This document shows positions 12,283-22,041 of a DNA stretch of 64,000 nt, in pieces (position 1 is the stretch's first letter; each line of letters begins with the position of its first letter). A program made the position numbers and the translations under genes. The DNA is from Flectonema sp. DT1601 (Eukaryota > Euglenozoa > Diplonemea > Diplonemida > Diplonemidae). The stretch spans positions 1,214,277-1,278,276 of the forward strand of contig OZ025797.1 of the NCBI GenBank assembly GCA_964019425.1, in the 5' to 3' direction. Under the pieces are notes generated by a model. The model was not told the origin of the DNA. It worked only from the letters and a program-made list of their open reading frames with translations, and made no database searches.

Positions 12283-12364
12283 CGCAGCCGGCAGGGTTTG
12301 AACCTGCGCATGCAAAGCACACTCGCTTAGCAGGCGAGCCCCGTAACCACTTGGGTACGGCTGC
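12283..12364 (-). tRNA. tRNA-Ser (anticodon GCT)
   Basis: The minus strand folds into a complete class II tRNA of 82 nt: acceptor stem GCAGCCG/CGGCTGC, D stem CCC/GGG, anticodon stem CTCGC/GCGAG around loop CTGCTAA (anticodon GCT), a 14-nt variable arm, and T stem GCAGG/CCTGC around TTCAAAC. The long variable arm and the anticodon agree on serine (AGC/AGT codons). B box GGTTCAAACCC is intact. A TTTTT run (12277-12281 on the complement) follows the 3' end, as expected for Pol III termination. No intron. The LINE array begins about 85 bp upstream of its 5' end. Confidence 0.95.
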
Positions 12365-12447
12365 TTCGAGAAAAAAAACTTCTTTTTCTTTTTTCTGGTT
12401 ACACTCGTCTGTGCTTCCAGACTCTTTGTTTAAAAAAAAATTATTAT
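12365..12447. other. Left flank of the LINE array
   Basis: Includes the 12-base motif ctggttacactc at 12395-12406, preceded by T-runs and a TCGAG. The same motif in the same setting is at 29855-29866, 14 bp before the repeat that forms the right flank of the array. Confidence 0.6.
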
Positions 12448-12456
12448 AAAATACTG

Positions 12457-15400
12457 TTGGAAAGGGCAGCGCCCAAATTAGAAAGAATTAAGAATGTACA
12501 GAAACTTGCTAATAGGATCAACAACGAGATTCTGAGAGCAGCGAGTAGGGCCATCCCAGGCTACAACAAGAAGTCAAGTAGTACCTTCGCTGTGAGGGAT
12601 TCAGAATTGGAAGATTTGATGGCAGAGACTGACCCTGATAAGACAGACTCAGAAGCAATTGAAAGAGGTATCAACATGATCAAACAGAAGATCATTGAGT
12701 GCGACATGACTGGAATGGACTACCGATGGGCCTTTAGAAAAGTTAAACAACTGGAAGGTAGAATGATGGACCATTCAATTACTAAGATTGTCGACGGTGA
12801 GAAGGAATTAACTGACCCGCGGGAGATGGCAGATGTCTTCACCAAAACATACGCAGACCAATTCAAATTCGAAGACGGTGAACCAACCTTACAAGGAATA
12901 CCTGATGACAACTCGGTGGAATTTGGAATGCCTGAACTGGAACGACAAATTTCAAAAACAAAGGAGAAGAAGGCACCTGGACCGGACCACATCTGGAACT
13001 CGATGTTAAAACAACTTCCAAAAGCTTTCCTCGAGCAACTACTAAGACTATTCAACCTCTCATGGCAACGATCAGCAGTACCCAGGTGCTGGAAAAGTGG
13101 AATGGTAATACCCATACTGAAACCTGATAAAGACAAGAAACAAGTCCTATCGTACAGACCGATAGCACTAACCTCGACCGTCTCGAAACTCTTTGAAAGA
13201 ATGGTCGTAGAACGGATGCACCACCTGTTGAAAGACAGAATGAATCCGAGGCAAGCAGCCTACAAACGAGGACGGGATTCCATTGAAAATCTCTGTATAG
13301 TTACAGACAAACTCAAAAGTGCCAAGGCAATGGGAGAAGAAGCGATATTAATCACCTTCGACCTACAAAAAGCCTTTGATGCAGTTCAACCGGTAACTCT
13401 TCTAAATAAGATGTCCAAAATAGGACTACCAACGAAATATCTACGGTGGGTTCAAAACTACTTGACTAGTAGGAAGATTTCAACAAGGGTGAATGGAGTG
13501 AAGGGAGCATTCCGGAACATTCGAGTAGGAGTACCACAAGGAAGCGTGCTGGGACCCCAGTTATTCTCTATCTTCATAAATGATTTGATAGATAAACTAG
13601 AGATGTACGAACCGACTGTCTTTGCAGATGATGTTGGAATAGTAATAACCGCAGGCACTGTCAGCTGTTTAGAAAACAAGGTTAACAACGCAGTCAAAAT
13701 ATTTGAAAGGTGGGCACTTGACTCACACATCAAAATCAATAAGAACCCTGGCAAGACGGAATACATTCACGTGAGGCCAAGTGGAACACATGACAAGTCC
13801 CCAGTGGTAGTATACTCTGAAGAACACACATTTAAATATGTGGTGGCCACGGCAGAACAAATGAGTAACCTTGTGAAGGATGATAACTCAACAACTGTAG
13901 CTTCAAAAGAAGAATTCGCCATCACTCACCTGTATGTCGTTCCAAAACATAAGATCAAAGTCAAGCTACCGAACAAACCGGCGGTACTGAAAACAATGAA
14001 GATGAGTGCCCGCTTCCCACAACTGAAGAAAGTCCACAACAAGGCAGAAATAGATAAGATGCTGGAAAGAGTGGGACCCGGATTACACGGATTTGCCTAT
14101 GCGGTTGGACGAAAAGTTCACAAGACGAATACCGTGCGGTATCTAGGCGTACATTATGACGAGAAGTTAACCTTTAAGTCGCAAATTCAAAAGATGATGA
14201 CAGCTGCTTCCAAGGGTCTAGGCTTGTTGGTTAGACTCACCAGGATAGGCTGCAGAAAGAGGACACTCATCAGTATACTGGTGACGGTGGTGTTAGCAAG
14301 GGTGCTTTATGGTGTTGAAAGCTTTGCTTGGATGCTACCAAAAGAGTGCTTCGAACAACTGGAATTACTGGTAAACAGGGCAGTGAGGCTGGTAACTGGA
14401 TGTCTGCGGAGCACCAAACTACAGAGACTTTACAAAGAAGCCGACACGCCAAGACTGAAGGAACACATCCAGTATAAGATGTGTAGAACTTATGAACGTT
14501 TCAAATTGAGTCCGTTCCTACCGACTCGCAAGCTGACGAGAACAGGGAGTTCAGAATTATTTCAAAAATCGAAATGGGGATGGAATGTCTGGATAGACTA
14601 TGTCTCTGGTGTCCCTGGCCTTGACAACTACCGGAGCATTACCAACCTGGAAGTGAACCCAGAACACTACACTGTCCCTCCATGGAAAAGTACTAATGCG
14701 ATGAAATTCACATATTCACGCAACAAGGAAGAGGCTGAACAGCGAGAAACTGAATTACCAGCTCACGAGATGAAAGTCTACACTGACGGGTCGATAAGAC
14801 ACAAACCCAACACTTACATGACAGACTCGGCTGCCGCTGTGGTCATGGTTAACGGAAGCAAGATGCGTCTACTTGGATATAAAATACCAGTAGCGGGTTC
14901 CTCTTATAGGACCGAGCAGATTGCAGTGAAACTGGCGTTGGAAAATTTAGTTCAGGTGGCGGAGGATGAACATGAATCTCTAACAACAACGACGCACCTG
15001 TTGACTGATTCGATGTCAGTCATGCAGGCATTGGAACAAGGGCCATATAAACAAAGGTCCCCAATGAACAAAAAGATCTGGAAGTTGGCAATAAAACTGG
15101 AGAAGAAGGGAATCCAAGTCAACATGCAGTATGTACCGGCACACAGAAACGTGCGGTACAACGAAGTAGCGGACCAACTGGCGAAATTCGCTGCAGGCCT
15201 GAAGGAAGATCCACCTCACGAAGATGTTATTATTAAACAACTGCCCACTCAACTTGACATGGGAACATTGATGACGTTTCACAAGCGGAGAAAACGGGAG
15301 AACTGGATCGGACCGGGAGAGGTAAGACACCCTCCGTACATCGAAGCTCTAACACGACCAGAGGAAGTACTGATGTCACGCTTTAGAGTGGGACATTGCA

Positions 15401-15654
15401 GATCTCTGATAATCAAAGGACTGAACGAGCTGTGCTTTTTCTGTAAACTTGGAAAGGCGACAGCACATCATGTATTATTTATATGCGAACATTGGTGTAT
15501 AGAAACCTTGAGGGAAAAATACATCAGTCACATGATGAATGACAAGGGAGAGGAAGCATGCCAACTGGAGGACTGCTACTTACCTGCGAATCAACAGCAG
15601 ATGACTGGTTTTGTCACAACCTTAGACAGACTGGCACAACTATTAGGACGGTAG
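12457..15654 (+). CDS. LINE copy A ORF2, 5'-truncated (RT, RNase H, zinc motif)
   Basis: Open for about 1065 codons with no stop, so the truncation is recent; the first codon shown is not a true start. It lacks the ~230-residue APE endonuclease. RT motifs are YRPIALTSTVSKLFERM, ITFDLQKAFDAVQ, GVPQGSVLGPQLFS and the catalytic FADDVG (nt ~13620). RNase H has YTDGSIRH, RTEQIAVKLA, LLTDSMS and VPAHRN…NEVADQ, giving the D-E-D-D set. A C-terminal CFFCKLGKATAHHVLFICEH zinc-type motif follows. An extra segment of about 120 residues sits between TEYIHV and RYLGVHYD, longer than in known relatives. Confidence 0.92.
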   Translation: MERAAPKLERIKNVQKLANRINNEILRAASRAIPGYNKKSSSTFAVRDSELEDLMAETDPDKTDSEAIERGINMIKQKIIECDMTGMDYRWAFRKVKQLEGRMMDHSITKIVDGEKELTDPREMADVFTKTYADQFKFEDGEPTLQGIPDDNSVEFGMPELERQISKTKEKKAPGPDHIWNSMLKQLPKAFLEQLLRLFNLSWQRSAVPRCWKSGMVIPILKPDKDKKQVLSYRPIALTSTVSKLFERMVVERMHHLLKDRMNPRQAAYKRGRDSIENLCIVTDKLKSAKAMGEEAILITFDLQKAFDAVQPVTLLNKMSKIGLPTKYLRWVQNYLTSRKISTRVNGVKGAFRNIRVGVPQGSVLGPQLFSIFINDLIDKLEMYEPTVFADDVGIVITAGTVSCLENKVNNAVKIFERWALDSHIKINKNPGKTEYIHVRPSGTHDKSPVVVYSEEHTFKYVVATAEQMSNLVKDDNSTTVASKEEFAITHLYVVPKHKIKVKLPNKPAVLKTMKMSARFPQLKKVHNKAEIDKMLERVGPGLHGFAYAVGRKVHKTNTVRYLGVHYDEKLTFKSQIQKMMTAASKGLGLLVRLTRIGCRKRTLISILVTVVLARVLYGVESFAWMLPKECFEQLELLVNRAVRLVTGCLRSTKLQRLYKEADTPRLKEHIQYKMCRTYERFKLSPFLPTRKLTRTGSSELFQKSKWGWNVWIDYVSGVPGLDNYRSITNLEVNPEHYTVPPWKSTNAMKFTYSRNKEEAEQRETELPAHEMKVYTDGSIRHKPNTYMTDSAAAVVMVNGSKMRLLGYKIPVAGSSYRTEQIAVKLALENLVQVAEDEHESLTTTTHLLTDSMSVMQALEQGPYKQRSPMNKKIWKLAIKLEKKGIQVNMQYVPAHRNVRYNEVADQLAKFAAGLKEDPPHEDVIIKQLPTQLDMGTLMTFHKRRKRENWIGPGEVRHPPYIEALTRPEEVLMSRFRVGHCRSLIIKGLNELCFFCKLGKATAHHVLFICEHWCIETLREKYISHMMNDKGEEACQLEDCYLPANQQQMTGFVTTLDRLAQLLGR

Positions 15655-15856
15655 TATTATTAAAACATCGACATTTCGAATATCAACATTGAAGGCATCA
15701 TTGCAACACATCTGAAGTCGTCCAAGTGGACAATTTATTCTGTAGTATTAGTTTTAAGTTATCAAAACAAAGAAAGGAGATACGAAGCCTACGGGATTCC
15801 CACCCCCAACCCCCAAAACAAAGAAAGTAAGAAAGAAAGAAAGAAAAAGAACAACC

Positions 15857-15898
15857 GCGCCTAACAGCGCAATCAGCATCACAGACTCACGGGTCGTG
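15857..15898 (+). repeat. 3'-terminal hairpin pair of LINE A
   Basis: Hairpin 1 is GCGC-ctaaca-GCGC (15857-15870). Hairpin 2 is CACaGAC with GTCGTG (15880-15898), one bulged A. They end five bases before the poly(A). The pair is repeated in B (21910-21951) and, with different stem bases, in C (28023-28066). Confidence 0.7.
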
Positions 15899-15900
15899 GT

Positions 15901-15937
<37 letters not shown>

Positions 15938-15939
15938 AA

Positions 15940-17769
15940 ATGGCTGGTAAGAAAGCAATGCGTCCGCAAGACAGAAGGGCAGCGGAAAGGAGAGAAAGAG
16001 AAAGGAAAGAGGCGAAGATGATGAGGGAACAAGCCAGAAATGAGATCCGGGAAGAAGAAGAGGAGTCTCAGCAGGAGATAGAGTCCCAGCAACAGGAAGA
16101 AATGGAGATGGACTCTCCAGAAGTGCCAGAAGGAATCTCAGTAGAGGTGACCGCAGTAGGACCTCCAGCAGCATTTCAAGCAAGCCCTCAAAACAAGGAG
16201 GCAATTCAAACAAAGACAAGCCCTCAAAACAAAGAGGCAATTCAAATAAGCCCTCAAAACATAGAGGCACAAGGAAGTGTTTTAAAAACAAAACAAAGCC
16301 CTCCATCAAATGAGGCACCCCAATCAAGCCCTCAAATCAAAGAGGCACAAAGAAGATCGACGGTGATGATGAATGGACCACCACCAAAGTTTAACAAGGA
16401 GCATTTTAAATGCAAAATACTCCAGCCAACTGATGACCTCAACAGCAAGACCAACGGCATTATACTTGCATTATCTCAACAAGGAAGAAACCTGGACGAA
16501 GACTACTTCGAAAAGGCTAGCAAAACGCAACAACTGACGATAGTGTTCACACGACCACCTCCAAAACGTGCCCTACAACACGCAACTGACTGCAGTCAGA
16601 TTCAGACGCCAGTCCAATTCGATGGACAATTAAAAATTAGAAGCTGGTGGTTCGTTACAATGTCAGGCACGACCCACAGACCAACATTGACCATCGCCAA
16701 AAAGGTCAACCCACCGGAGACACATGAACTGATAGCCTGGATGACAAAGAAGGACATCTCCAAGGCGCAGGTGGAAAGCCCCTCAGCAGTAACAGCCATG
16801 ATAAAAGCGGTTGTTGCACAACACGGAAGGGTGGATCAAAGATCGTACAGATCAGTGGAGGGAGACTTTGCGGAGTTAACAATCCTGCCAACGGATGTAG
16901 ACTCAGCAGTAAAGTTACTGAAGAACTCGGGAACAGACAAGGTCTACTTCCGAATCAAACAAACGCTGGGACAGTCAGCAACCAAGTACAGTACCGTGTG
17001 GCTGGACCGCAAGACGACGAATGATGAGGCAGTTGGCATTCTGAAAGCCCAACAAGACCTCTGTTACGGACTCACCATCAGCCACGGCAAAATAGGGTTG
17101 AGAGTGATTAAAACAAAGGACGTCGACAAAGTAAGGAAGGGAGCTGGGAAGTACGCCAGCACTGTATACGGCGAAGGGCTACACCGTCTCAGCGGAGCGC
17201 CTTACAGCTGGGGCAACAGGCTCCAGAATATTCTATCGCAGTTGGGACTGAGGTCTAAATTTGTAAGGATGGAGCGGGGTGACTTCATCATCGCGTTGGA
17301 CAAGAAGCCGGAAACGAAACTTGTCCAATGTGGTGAGGTAGTCATCCTAATTGAAAAATTAGAAAGTGTGGAAGTGGAAGTGAAGAAACCCGTCGTTGTG
17401 AAATACCGCGAGGCCAAGACTTCGTATGCAGCCGCAGTCAAAAAGACGTTACCGACTCCGAAAAATCCAACAACTGAAGTACAAAACTCTGAGAGCAGTG
17501 TTAAGGAACTCAGAGAAAAGACTGACAGCATGATGGCACAACTTAAGAATGATGTTACAGATCTGCAGAAAAGATTAGAGGAGGGACTCTACAATCTAAC
17601 GAAGGTGGTCGCAACCCTGACGGAGGCCGCTAATAAAAACGAAAAGAACTATAACAACATGGCCATAGCCATCACAAGTCTGGTAGAATCGGTGAAGCGG
17701 ATGGAAGCCACTATTGGTCTCGGTCGAACAACAAGTACGAATAGAAACAACAACACTGGCCAATCATGA
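15940..17769 (+). CDS. LINE copy B ORF1 (gag-like, RNA-binding candidate)
   Basis: 609 residues. The N-terminus is very basic/acidic and coiled-coil-like (RRAAERRERERKEAKMM). Residues ~75-140 hold five imperfect repeats of the type SPQNKEAIQ. A globular middle (~150-490) has no recognised zinc knuckle. A C-terminal coiled coil (~525-600) could drive oligomerisation, as in L1 ORF1p. By analogy it should package element RNA. The stop TGA overlaps the ORF2 start as ATGA, a layout that suits termination-reinitiation. Confidence 0.88.
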   Translation: MAGKKAMRPQDRRAAERRERERKEAKMMREQARNEIREEEEESQQEIESQQQEEMEMDSPEVPEGISVEVTAVGPPAAFQASPQNKEAIQTKTSPQNKEAIQISPQNIEAQGSVLKTKQSPPSNEAPQSSPQIKEAQRRSTVMMNGPPPKFNKEHFKCKILQPTDDLNSKTNGIILALSQQGRNLDEDYFEKASKTQQLTIVFTRPPPKRALQHATDCSQIQTPVQFDGQLKIRSWWFVTMSGTTHRPTLTIAKKVNPPETHELIAWMTKKDISKAQVESPSAVTAMIKAVVAQHGRVDQRSYRSVEGDFAELTILPTDVDSAVKLLKNSGTDKVYFRIKQTLGQSATKYSTVWLDRKTTNDEAVGILKAQQDLCYGLTISHGKIGLRVIKTKDVDKVRKGAGKYASTVYGEGLHRLSGAPYSWGNRLQNILSQLGLRSKFVRMERGDFIIALDKKPETKLVQCGEVVILIEKLESVEVEVKKPVVVKYREAKTSYAAAVKKTLPTPKNPTTEVQNSESSVKELREKTDSMMAQLKNDVTDLQKRLEEGLYNLTKVVATLTEAANKNEKNYNNMAIAITSLVESVKRMEATIGLGRTTSTNRNNNTGQS

Positions 17770-20700
17770 TTGTGATTTGGTCAAATAACATTCGCTCAGT
17801 TCTGAAACCAGAAAACTACTTCAAACTGAATTGGGCTCTCAAAGAAGAAAAACCTGAAATAATACTACTACAAGAAACATGGTTAACCGATGACAAGCCC
17901 TTCTCTGTTGACGGGTACAAAACTTACAGAAGAGACAGCACCACCAAGATGGGACATCGTGGGCTCATTACATTGGTAAGGAATGATCTTAAAAATGCGA
18001 TTACTAAACTCAACGACATCTCATTTGACCAAACTGAGATACTATCAGTAGAATTACAGTCTAATCCACCTCTTATAATACATAATGTTTACCACCCGCC
18101 TGAAATCAAGGCAACAACCTGGAAGATTAAATCAGAACTCGGCACATTAATTGCAGGTGATATAAATGGACACCATCCGACATGGTCTAATGGAAATAAG
18201 AACACTACTGGTATAAGCTTCTATAATTGGTCACTGGAAGCTGCGATGAAAGTTATTAACAACCCTCAACAACACACGAGACCGCTAAGCCTGACATCCC
18301 CAGACATTGTAGCCTTGGACAACACGATGGAAGCAGAAGTTAAAATTATGAGAGGGTGGGGTAGCGACCATCAGCCACTCAAAATAATCATCGAAGAAAT
18401 AAAGACTCAAGAGCAACATCAGAAAACTTACAATTGGAAATGGAAATGGCACTGTGCCGACTGGGAATACTACAGAAGAATATTGCAAGCTGCAGCACCC
18501 AAGCTGGAACATATAAAAACAGTCCAAAAACTGGGAGCAAGAATAAACAATGAAATATTAAAGGCAGCGGGAAGGGCCATACCAGGATATAACAAAGAAG
18601 TAGGTGGTGCCTTCACAGTGAGGGACCCTGAACTTGAGGAGTTAATGACTGAGACGGATCCGGATAAAACAACTACGGATGCTATAGCAGAAGGAATCCG
18701 AAAGGTAAAACAGAACATTATCGAATGTGATATGTCGGGAAAAGATTATCGGTGGGCCTTTCGGAAAGTCAAACAGCTAGAAGGTAGAACGATCGATCAT
18801 GCGATCAGTAACATAACACACAAAGGGAGGGAATTAACTGATTCACAGGAAATAGCAAATGCTTTTACTGAAACGTACGCAAACCAATTCCCGAAAGATG
18901 GGGAAATGGAGACAATTTCGGAACGACCGGATGAAAATGATGAGGAATTTGGGATGTCGGAACTGGTGAGACAGCTCACAAAAACGAAGGAAAAGAAAGC
19001 ACCGGGACCCGACAAGATCTGGAATTCTATGATCAAACAACTGCCGGAAGCCTTTCTCAAACAACTGTTGCGACTGTTTAACCTGTCATGGCAACGATCA
19101 GCTGTACCAAGGTGCTGGAAAAGCGGTATGGTCATACCCATATTAAAACCAGATAAGGACAAAAAGCAAGTTCTCTCTTATAGACCGATAACACTCACCT
19201 CTTCTATTGCGAAGCTCTTTGAGAGGATGATCGTTGAACGCATGCATCATTTATTAAATAAGACGATGAACCCAAGACAGGCGGCCTACAAACGCGGACG
19301 AGATGCTACAGAAAACCTATGCATCGTAACTGACCGGCTTCTCAGTGCTAGGGACAGGGGAAAGGAAGCAATACTAATCACCTTTGATCTACAAAAGGCA
19401 TTTGACGCGGTACAGCCAAAAACTCTTATGGACAAGATGATGACCGCAGGGTTACCAACAAGGTATCTGAGGTGGGTACAAAACTATCTGACCGGAAGAA
19501 AAATCACAACGAGGGTGAACGGAACAAAAGGTAATTTCCAAAACATACAAGTGGGTGTACCACAAGGAAGCGTGCTGGGCCCCCAGCTCTTTTCGATATT
19601 TATAAACGATTTAATAGAGAAAATGGAGAAGTTTGAGCCAACCGTCTTTGCTGACGATGTTGGGATAGTTATCGCATCCGATACCATCAACCGTCTGGAG
19701 GATCGAGTCAATGAAGCGGTACGAATCTTTGAGGAATGGGCATTAGACTCCCAAATAAAAATTAATAAGAACCCTGGCAAAACTGAATACATTCATGTGA
19801 AGCCGAACAGAACGCAGGACAAGTCCCCAGTTGTGGTGTACTCTGAAGAGCATACTTTTAAATATGTTGTGGCCACAGCAGAACAGATAAGAAACCTTGT
19901 GAAAGACGATGGCACAACAACAGTAGAAAAGAAGGAAGACTATGCTGTCACTCACTTGTACGTGGTGCCGCCACATAGAATAAAGACAAAGCTGCCGAAC
20001 AAACCAACAGTAATAAAAACACTAAAGATGAATGCTCAGCGCTTCCCCCAACTAAAGAAAGTTCACAATCGGGGGGAAATAGATAAGATGTTGGAAACAG
20101 TGGGGCCAGGACTTCACGGATTCGCACTTGCAACTGGACGGAAAGTACATAAGTCGAAAGTTGTAAGATACCTGGGAGTACACTATGACGAGAACCTGAC
20201 ATTCGAGTCACAGATGGGGAAAATGATGATAGCTGCATCTAGAGGTCTTGGCTTGCTGACTAGACTTACCCGGATAGGCTGTAGGAAGAGAACGCTGATT
20301 AGCATCCTAGTGACGGTGGTCCTAGCAAGGATCCTTTATGGTGTTGAGAGCTTTGCTTGGGTACTAACAAGCAACTTTCTCCAGCAACTGGAATTAATTA
20401 TAAACAGAACAGTGAGGCTGGTCACTGGATGCCTGCGGAGCACAGAATTAACAAGACTGTACGAAGAGGCAGACACTCCACGACTAAAGGAACACATCCA
20501 ATACAAGATGTGCAGAACATATGAACGATTCAAGCTCAGTCCACACCTACCAGCACATGAACTGACAAAAACAAAAAGAATGGAAGAGAACCCACCAAAA
20601 ACGATATGGGGATGGACTGTCTGGAATTACTATGTATCTGGGATCCCTGGTCTTGACATAAACAGAAGTATCATAAGCCAAGAAGTAAATCCGGAGCACT

Positions 20701-21686
20701 ACACGCTACCACCGTGGAAAGAAACTAATGCGATGAAGTTCACTTACCCAGGTGACAAAGACGAGGCGAAACGGAGTGAAGCAGACTTACCTGCTCAAGA
20801 CACGAGAGTTTACACGGATGGGTCGATAAGACACAAGTCTAAGACCTACATGACGAATGCAGCTGCTGCTGTGGTTATAGTAGACAAAGGCAAGACGTGT
20901 CTACTTGGATACAAAATACCGGTGGCGGGTTCCTCCTACAGGACTGAACAGATCGCTGTAAAATTGGCGATGGAGAATCTTGTTCAAGCAGCGAAGGAGG
21001 AACGAGAATGTCCAACAGCAACGACGCACCTGTTGACTGATTCGATGTCAGTCATGCAGGCATTGGAACAAGGACCATACAAACAAAGGTCCCCAATGAA
21101 TAAAGACATCTGGAAGTTAGCTATGAAGCTAGAGAGGAAGGGTGTACAAATTAACGTACAGTATGTGCCAGCGCACAGAAATGTACGATACAATGAAGTA
21201 GCAGACCAGATTGCGAAATATGCAGCAGGCCTGAAGGATGATCCACCTTATAAGGATGTAATTATTAAACAACTACCCGCTCAACTTGATATGGGAACGA
21301 TGATGACCTTCCACAAGCGGAGAAAACGGGAGAACTGGTTAGGGCCAGGAGAGGTAAGGCACCCTCCATACATTGATGAGCTCACCAGACCGGAAGAAGT
21401 GATCATGTCACGCTTTAGAGTGGGACACTGCAGATCCTTGAAACTCAAGGGACAAAATGAGAAATGCATTTTCTGTAAAGATGCAAGGGCAACACCACAT
21501 CATGTGGCCTTATTATGTGAACACTGGTGCGTGGAATTCTTAAGAGACAAGTACATCGATCCTATGATAAACGAAGAAGGAGAAGAACCATGTTCTCTAG
21601 AAGACTGTTACTTACCGAATAACCAACGAAAGATGTTAAACTTTGTCACTGTCTTGGACGAACTAGCAGTACTAACAGGAAGGTAA
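17766..21686 (+). CDS. LINE copy B ORF2 (APE endonuclease, RT, RNase H, zinc motif)
   Basis: 1306 residues, fully open. APE-type endonuclease (1-215): LQETWL, AGDINGHHPTW and GSDHQPL carry the active-site Glu, Asp/Asn and His. RT (~400-720): YRPITLTSSIAKLFERM, FDLQKAFDAVQ, GVPQGSVLGPQLFS, FADDVG (~627). RNase H (~1012-1150): YTDGSIRH, RTEQIAVKLA, LLTDSMS, YVPAHRN…EVADQ. A CIFCKDARATPHHVALLCEH motif (~1233-1252) is the likely zinc-binding tail. An insertion of about 120 residues lies between TEYIHV and RYLGVHYD. This enzyme would nick the target and reverse-transcribe the element RNA. Confidence 0.95.
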   Translation: MIVIWSNNIRSVLKPENYFKLNWALKEEKPEIILLQETWLTDDKPFSVDGYKTYRRDSTTKMGHRGLITLVRNDLKNAITKLNDISFDQTEILSVELQSNPPLIIHNVYHPPEIKATTWKIKSELGTLIAGDINGHHPTWSNGNKNTTGISFYNWSLEAAMKVINNPQQHTRPLSLTSPDIVALDNTMEAEVKIMRGWGSDHQPLKIIIEEIKTQEQHQKTYNWKWKWHCADWEYYRRILQAAAPKLEHIKTVQKLGARINNEILKAAGRAIPGYNKEVGGAFTVRDPELEELMTETDPDKTTTDAIAEGIRKVKQNIIECDMSGKDYRWAFRKVKQLEGRTIDHAISNITHKGRELTDSQEIANAFTETYANQFPKDGEMETISERPDENDEEFGMSELVRQLTKTKEKKAPGPDKIWNSMIKQLPEAFLKQLLRLFNLSWQRSAVPRCWKSGMVIPILKPDKDKKQVLSYRPITLTSSIAKLFERMIVERMHHLLNKTMNPRQAAYKRGRDATENLCIVTDRLLSARDRGKEAILITFDLQKAFDAVQPKTLMDKMMTAGLPTRYLRWVQNYLTGRKITTRVNGTKGNFQNIQVGVPQGSVLGPQLFSIFINDLIEKMEKFEPTVFADDVGIVIASDTINRLEDRVNEAVRIFEEWALDSQIKINKNPGKTEYIHVKPNRTQDKSPVVVYSEEHTFKYVVATAEQIRNLVKDDGTTTVEKKEDYAVTHLYVVPPHRIKTKLPNKPTVIKTLKMNAQRFPQLKKVHNRGEIDKMLETVGPGLHGFALATGRKVHKSKVVRYLGVHYDENLTFESQMGKMMIAASRGLGLLTRLTRIGCRKRTLISILVTVVLARILYGVESFAWVLTSNFLQQLELIINRTVRLVTGCLRSTELTRLYEEADTPRLKEHIQYKMCRTYERFKLSPHLPAHELTKTKRMEENPPKTIWGWTVWNYYVSGIPGLDINRSIISQEVNPEHYTLPPWKETNAMKFTYPGDKDEAKRSEADLPAQDTRVYTDGSIRHKSKTYMTNAAAAVVIVDKGKTCLLGYKIPVAGSSYRTEQIAVKLAMENLVQAAKEERECPTATTHLLTDSMSVMQALEQGPYKQRSPMNKDIWKLAMKLERKGVQINVQYVPAHRNVRYNEVADQIAKYAAGLKDDPPYKDVIIKQLPAQLDMGTMMTFHKRRKRENWLGPGEVRHPPYIDELTRPEEVIMSRFRVGHCRSLKLKGQNEKCIFCKDARATPHHVALLCEHWCVEFLRDKYIDPMINEEGEEPCSLEDCYLPNNQRKMLNFVTVLDELAVLTGR

Positions 21687-21909
21687 TCTTATAATCGACA
21701 AATGTCAAGATCAAGACCGCAGCCTACAAGACTAGGAAGTACTGATGGCAATTTAGCAACACATCCGAAGACGTCCAAGTGGACAATTTACTCTGTAGTA
21801 TTAGTTTTAAGTTATCAAAACAAAGAAAGGAGATACGAAGCCTACGGGATCCCCACCCCCAACCCCCAAAACAAAGAAAGTAAGAAAGAAAGAAAGAAAA
21901 AGAACAACC

Positions 21910-21951
21910 GCGCCTAACAGCGCAATCAGCATCACAGACTCACGGGTCGTG
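21910..21951 (+). repeat. 3'-terminal hairpin pair of LINE B
   Basis: Same two hairpins as in copy A: GCGC-ctaaca-GCGC and CACaGAC/GTCGTG, just before the poly(A). Confidence 0.7.
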
Positions 21952-22041
21952 GTGCACACAAAAAAAAAAAAAAAAAATTTGTTTTTGTTCTTTTCACTTC
22001 TTTGTTTTGTCTTTCTTTTATACTTTACAAAAAAAAATAAA

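Larger units (their letters stand above)
12448..15935 (+). mobile_element. LINE copy A, 5'-truncated, with RT and RNase H
   Basis: Non-LTR retrotransposon lacking ORF1 and the endonuclease domain. Homology to ORF2 of the next copy starts near 12448. The 3' UTR (15658-15902) is nearly identical to that of copy B and ends in two hairpins and a 33-base poly(A) tract (15903-15935), which runs directly into copy B. RNase H plus a C-terminal zinc-binding motif place the family near the I/Ingi/R1/Jockey groups; the exact clade needs a tree. Confidence 0.93.
15936..21977 (+). mobile_element. LINE copy B, apparently intact two-ORF element
   Basis: Begins directly after the poly(A) of copy A with almost no leader: TAAA precedes the ORF1 ATG. 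It carries open ORF1 and ORF2 that overlap by ATGA, a 3' UTR with two hairpins, and a poly(A) tract at 21961-21977. No disabling change is visible in either ORF. Its first ~430 bp differ from copy C at about five positions only, although the bodies differ much more. Confidence 0.93.

Noticed and set aside
15887-16327. Minus-strand ORF with LPLCFEG-type repeats
   Set aside because: Shadow of the SPQNKEAIQ repeats in LINE ORF1.
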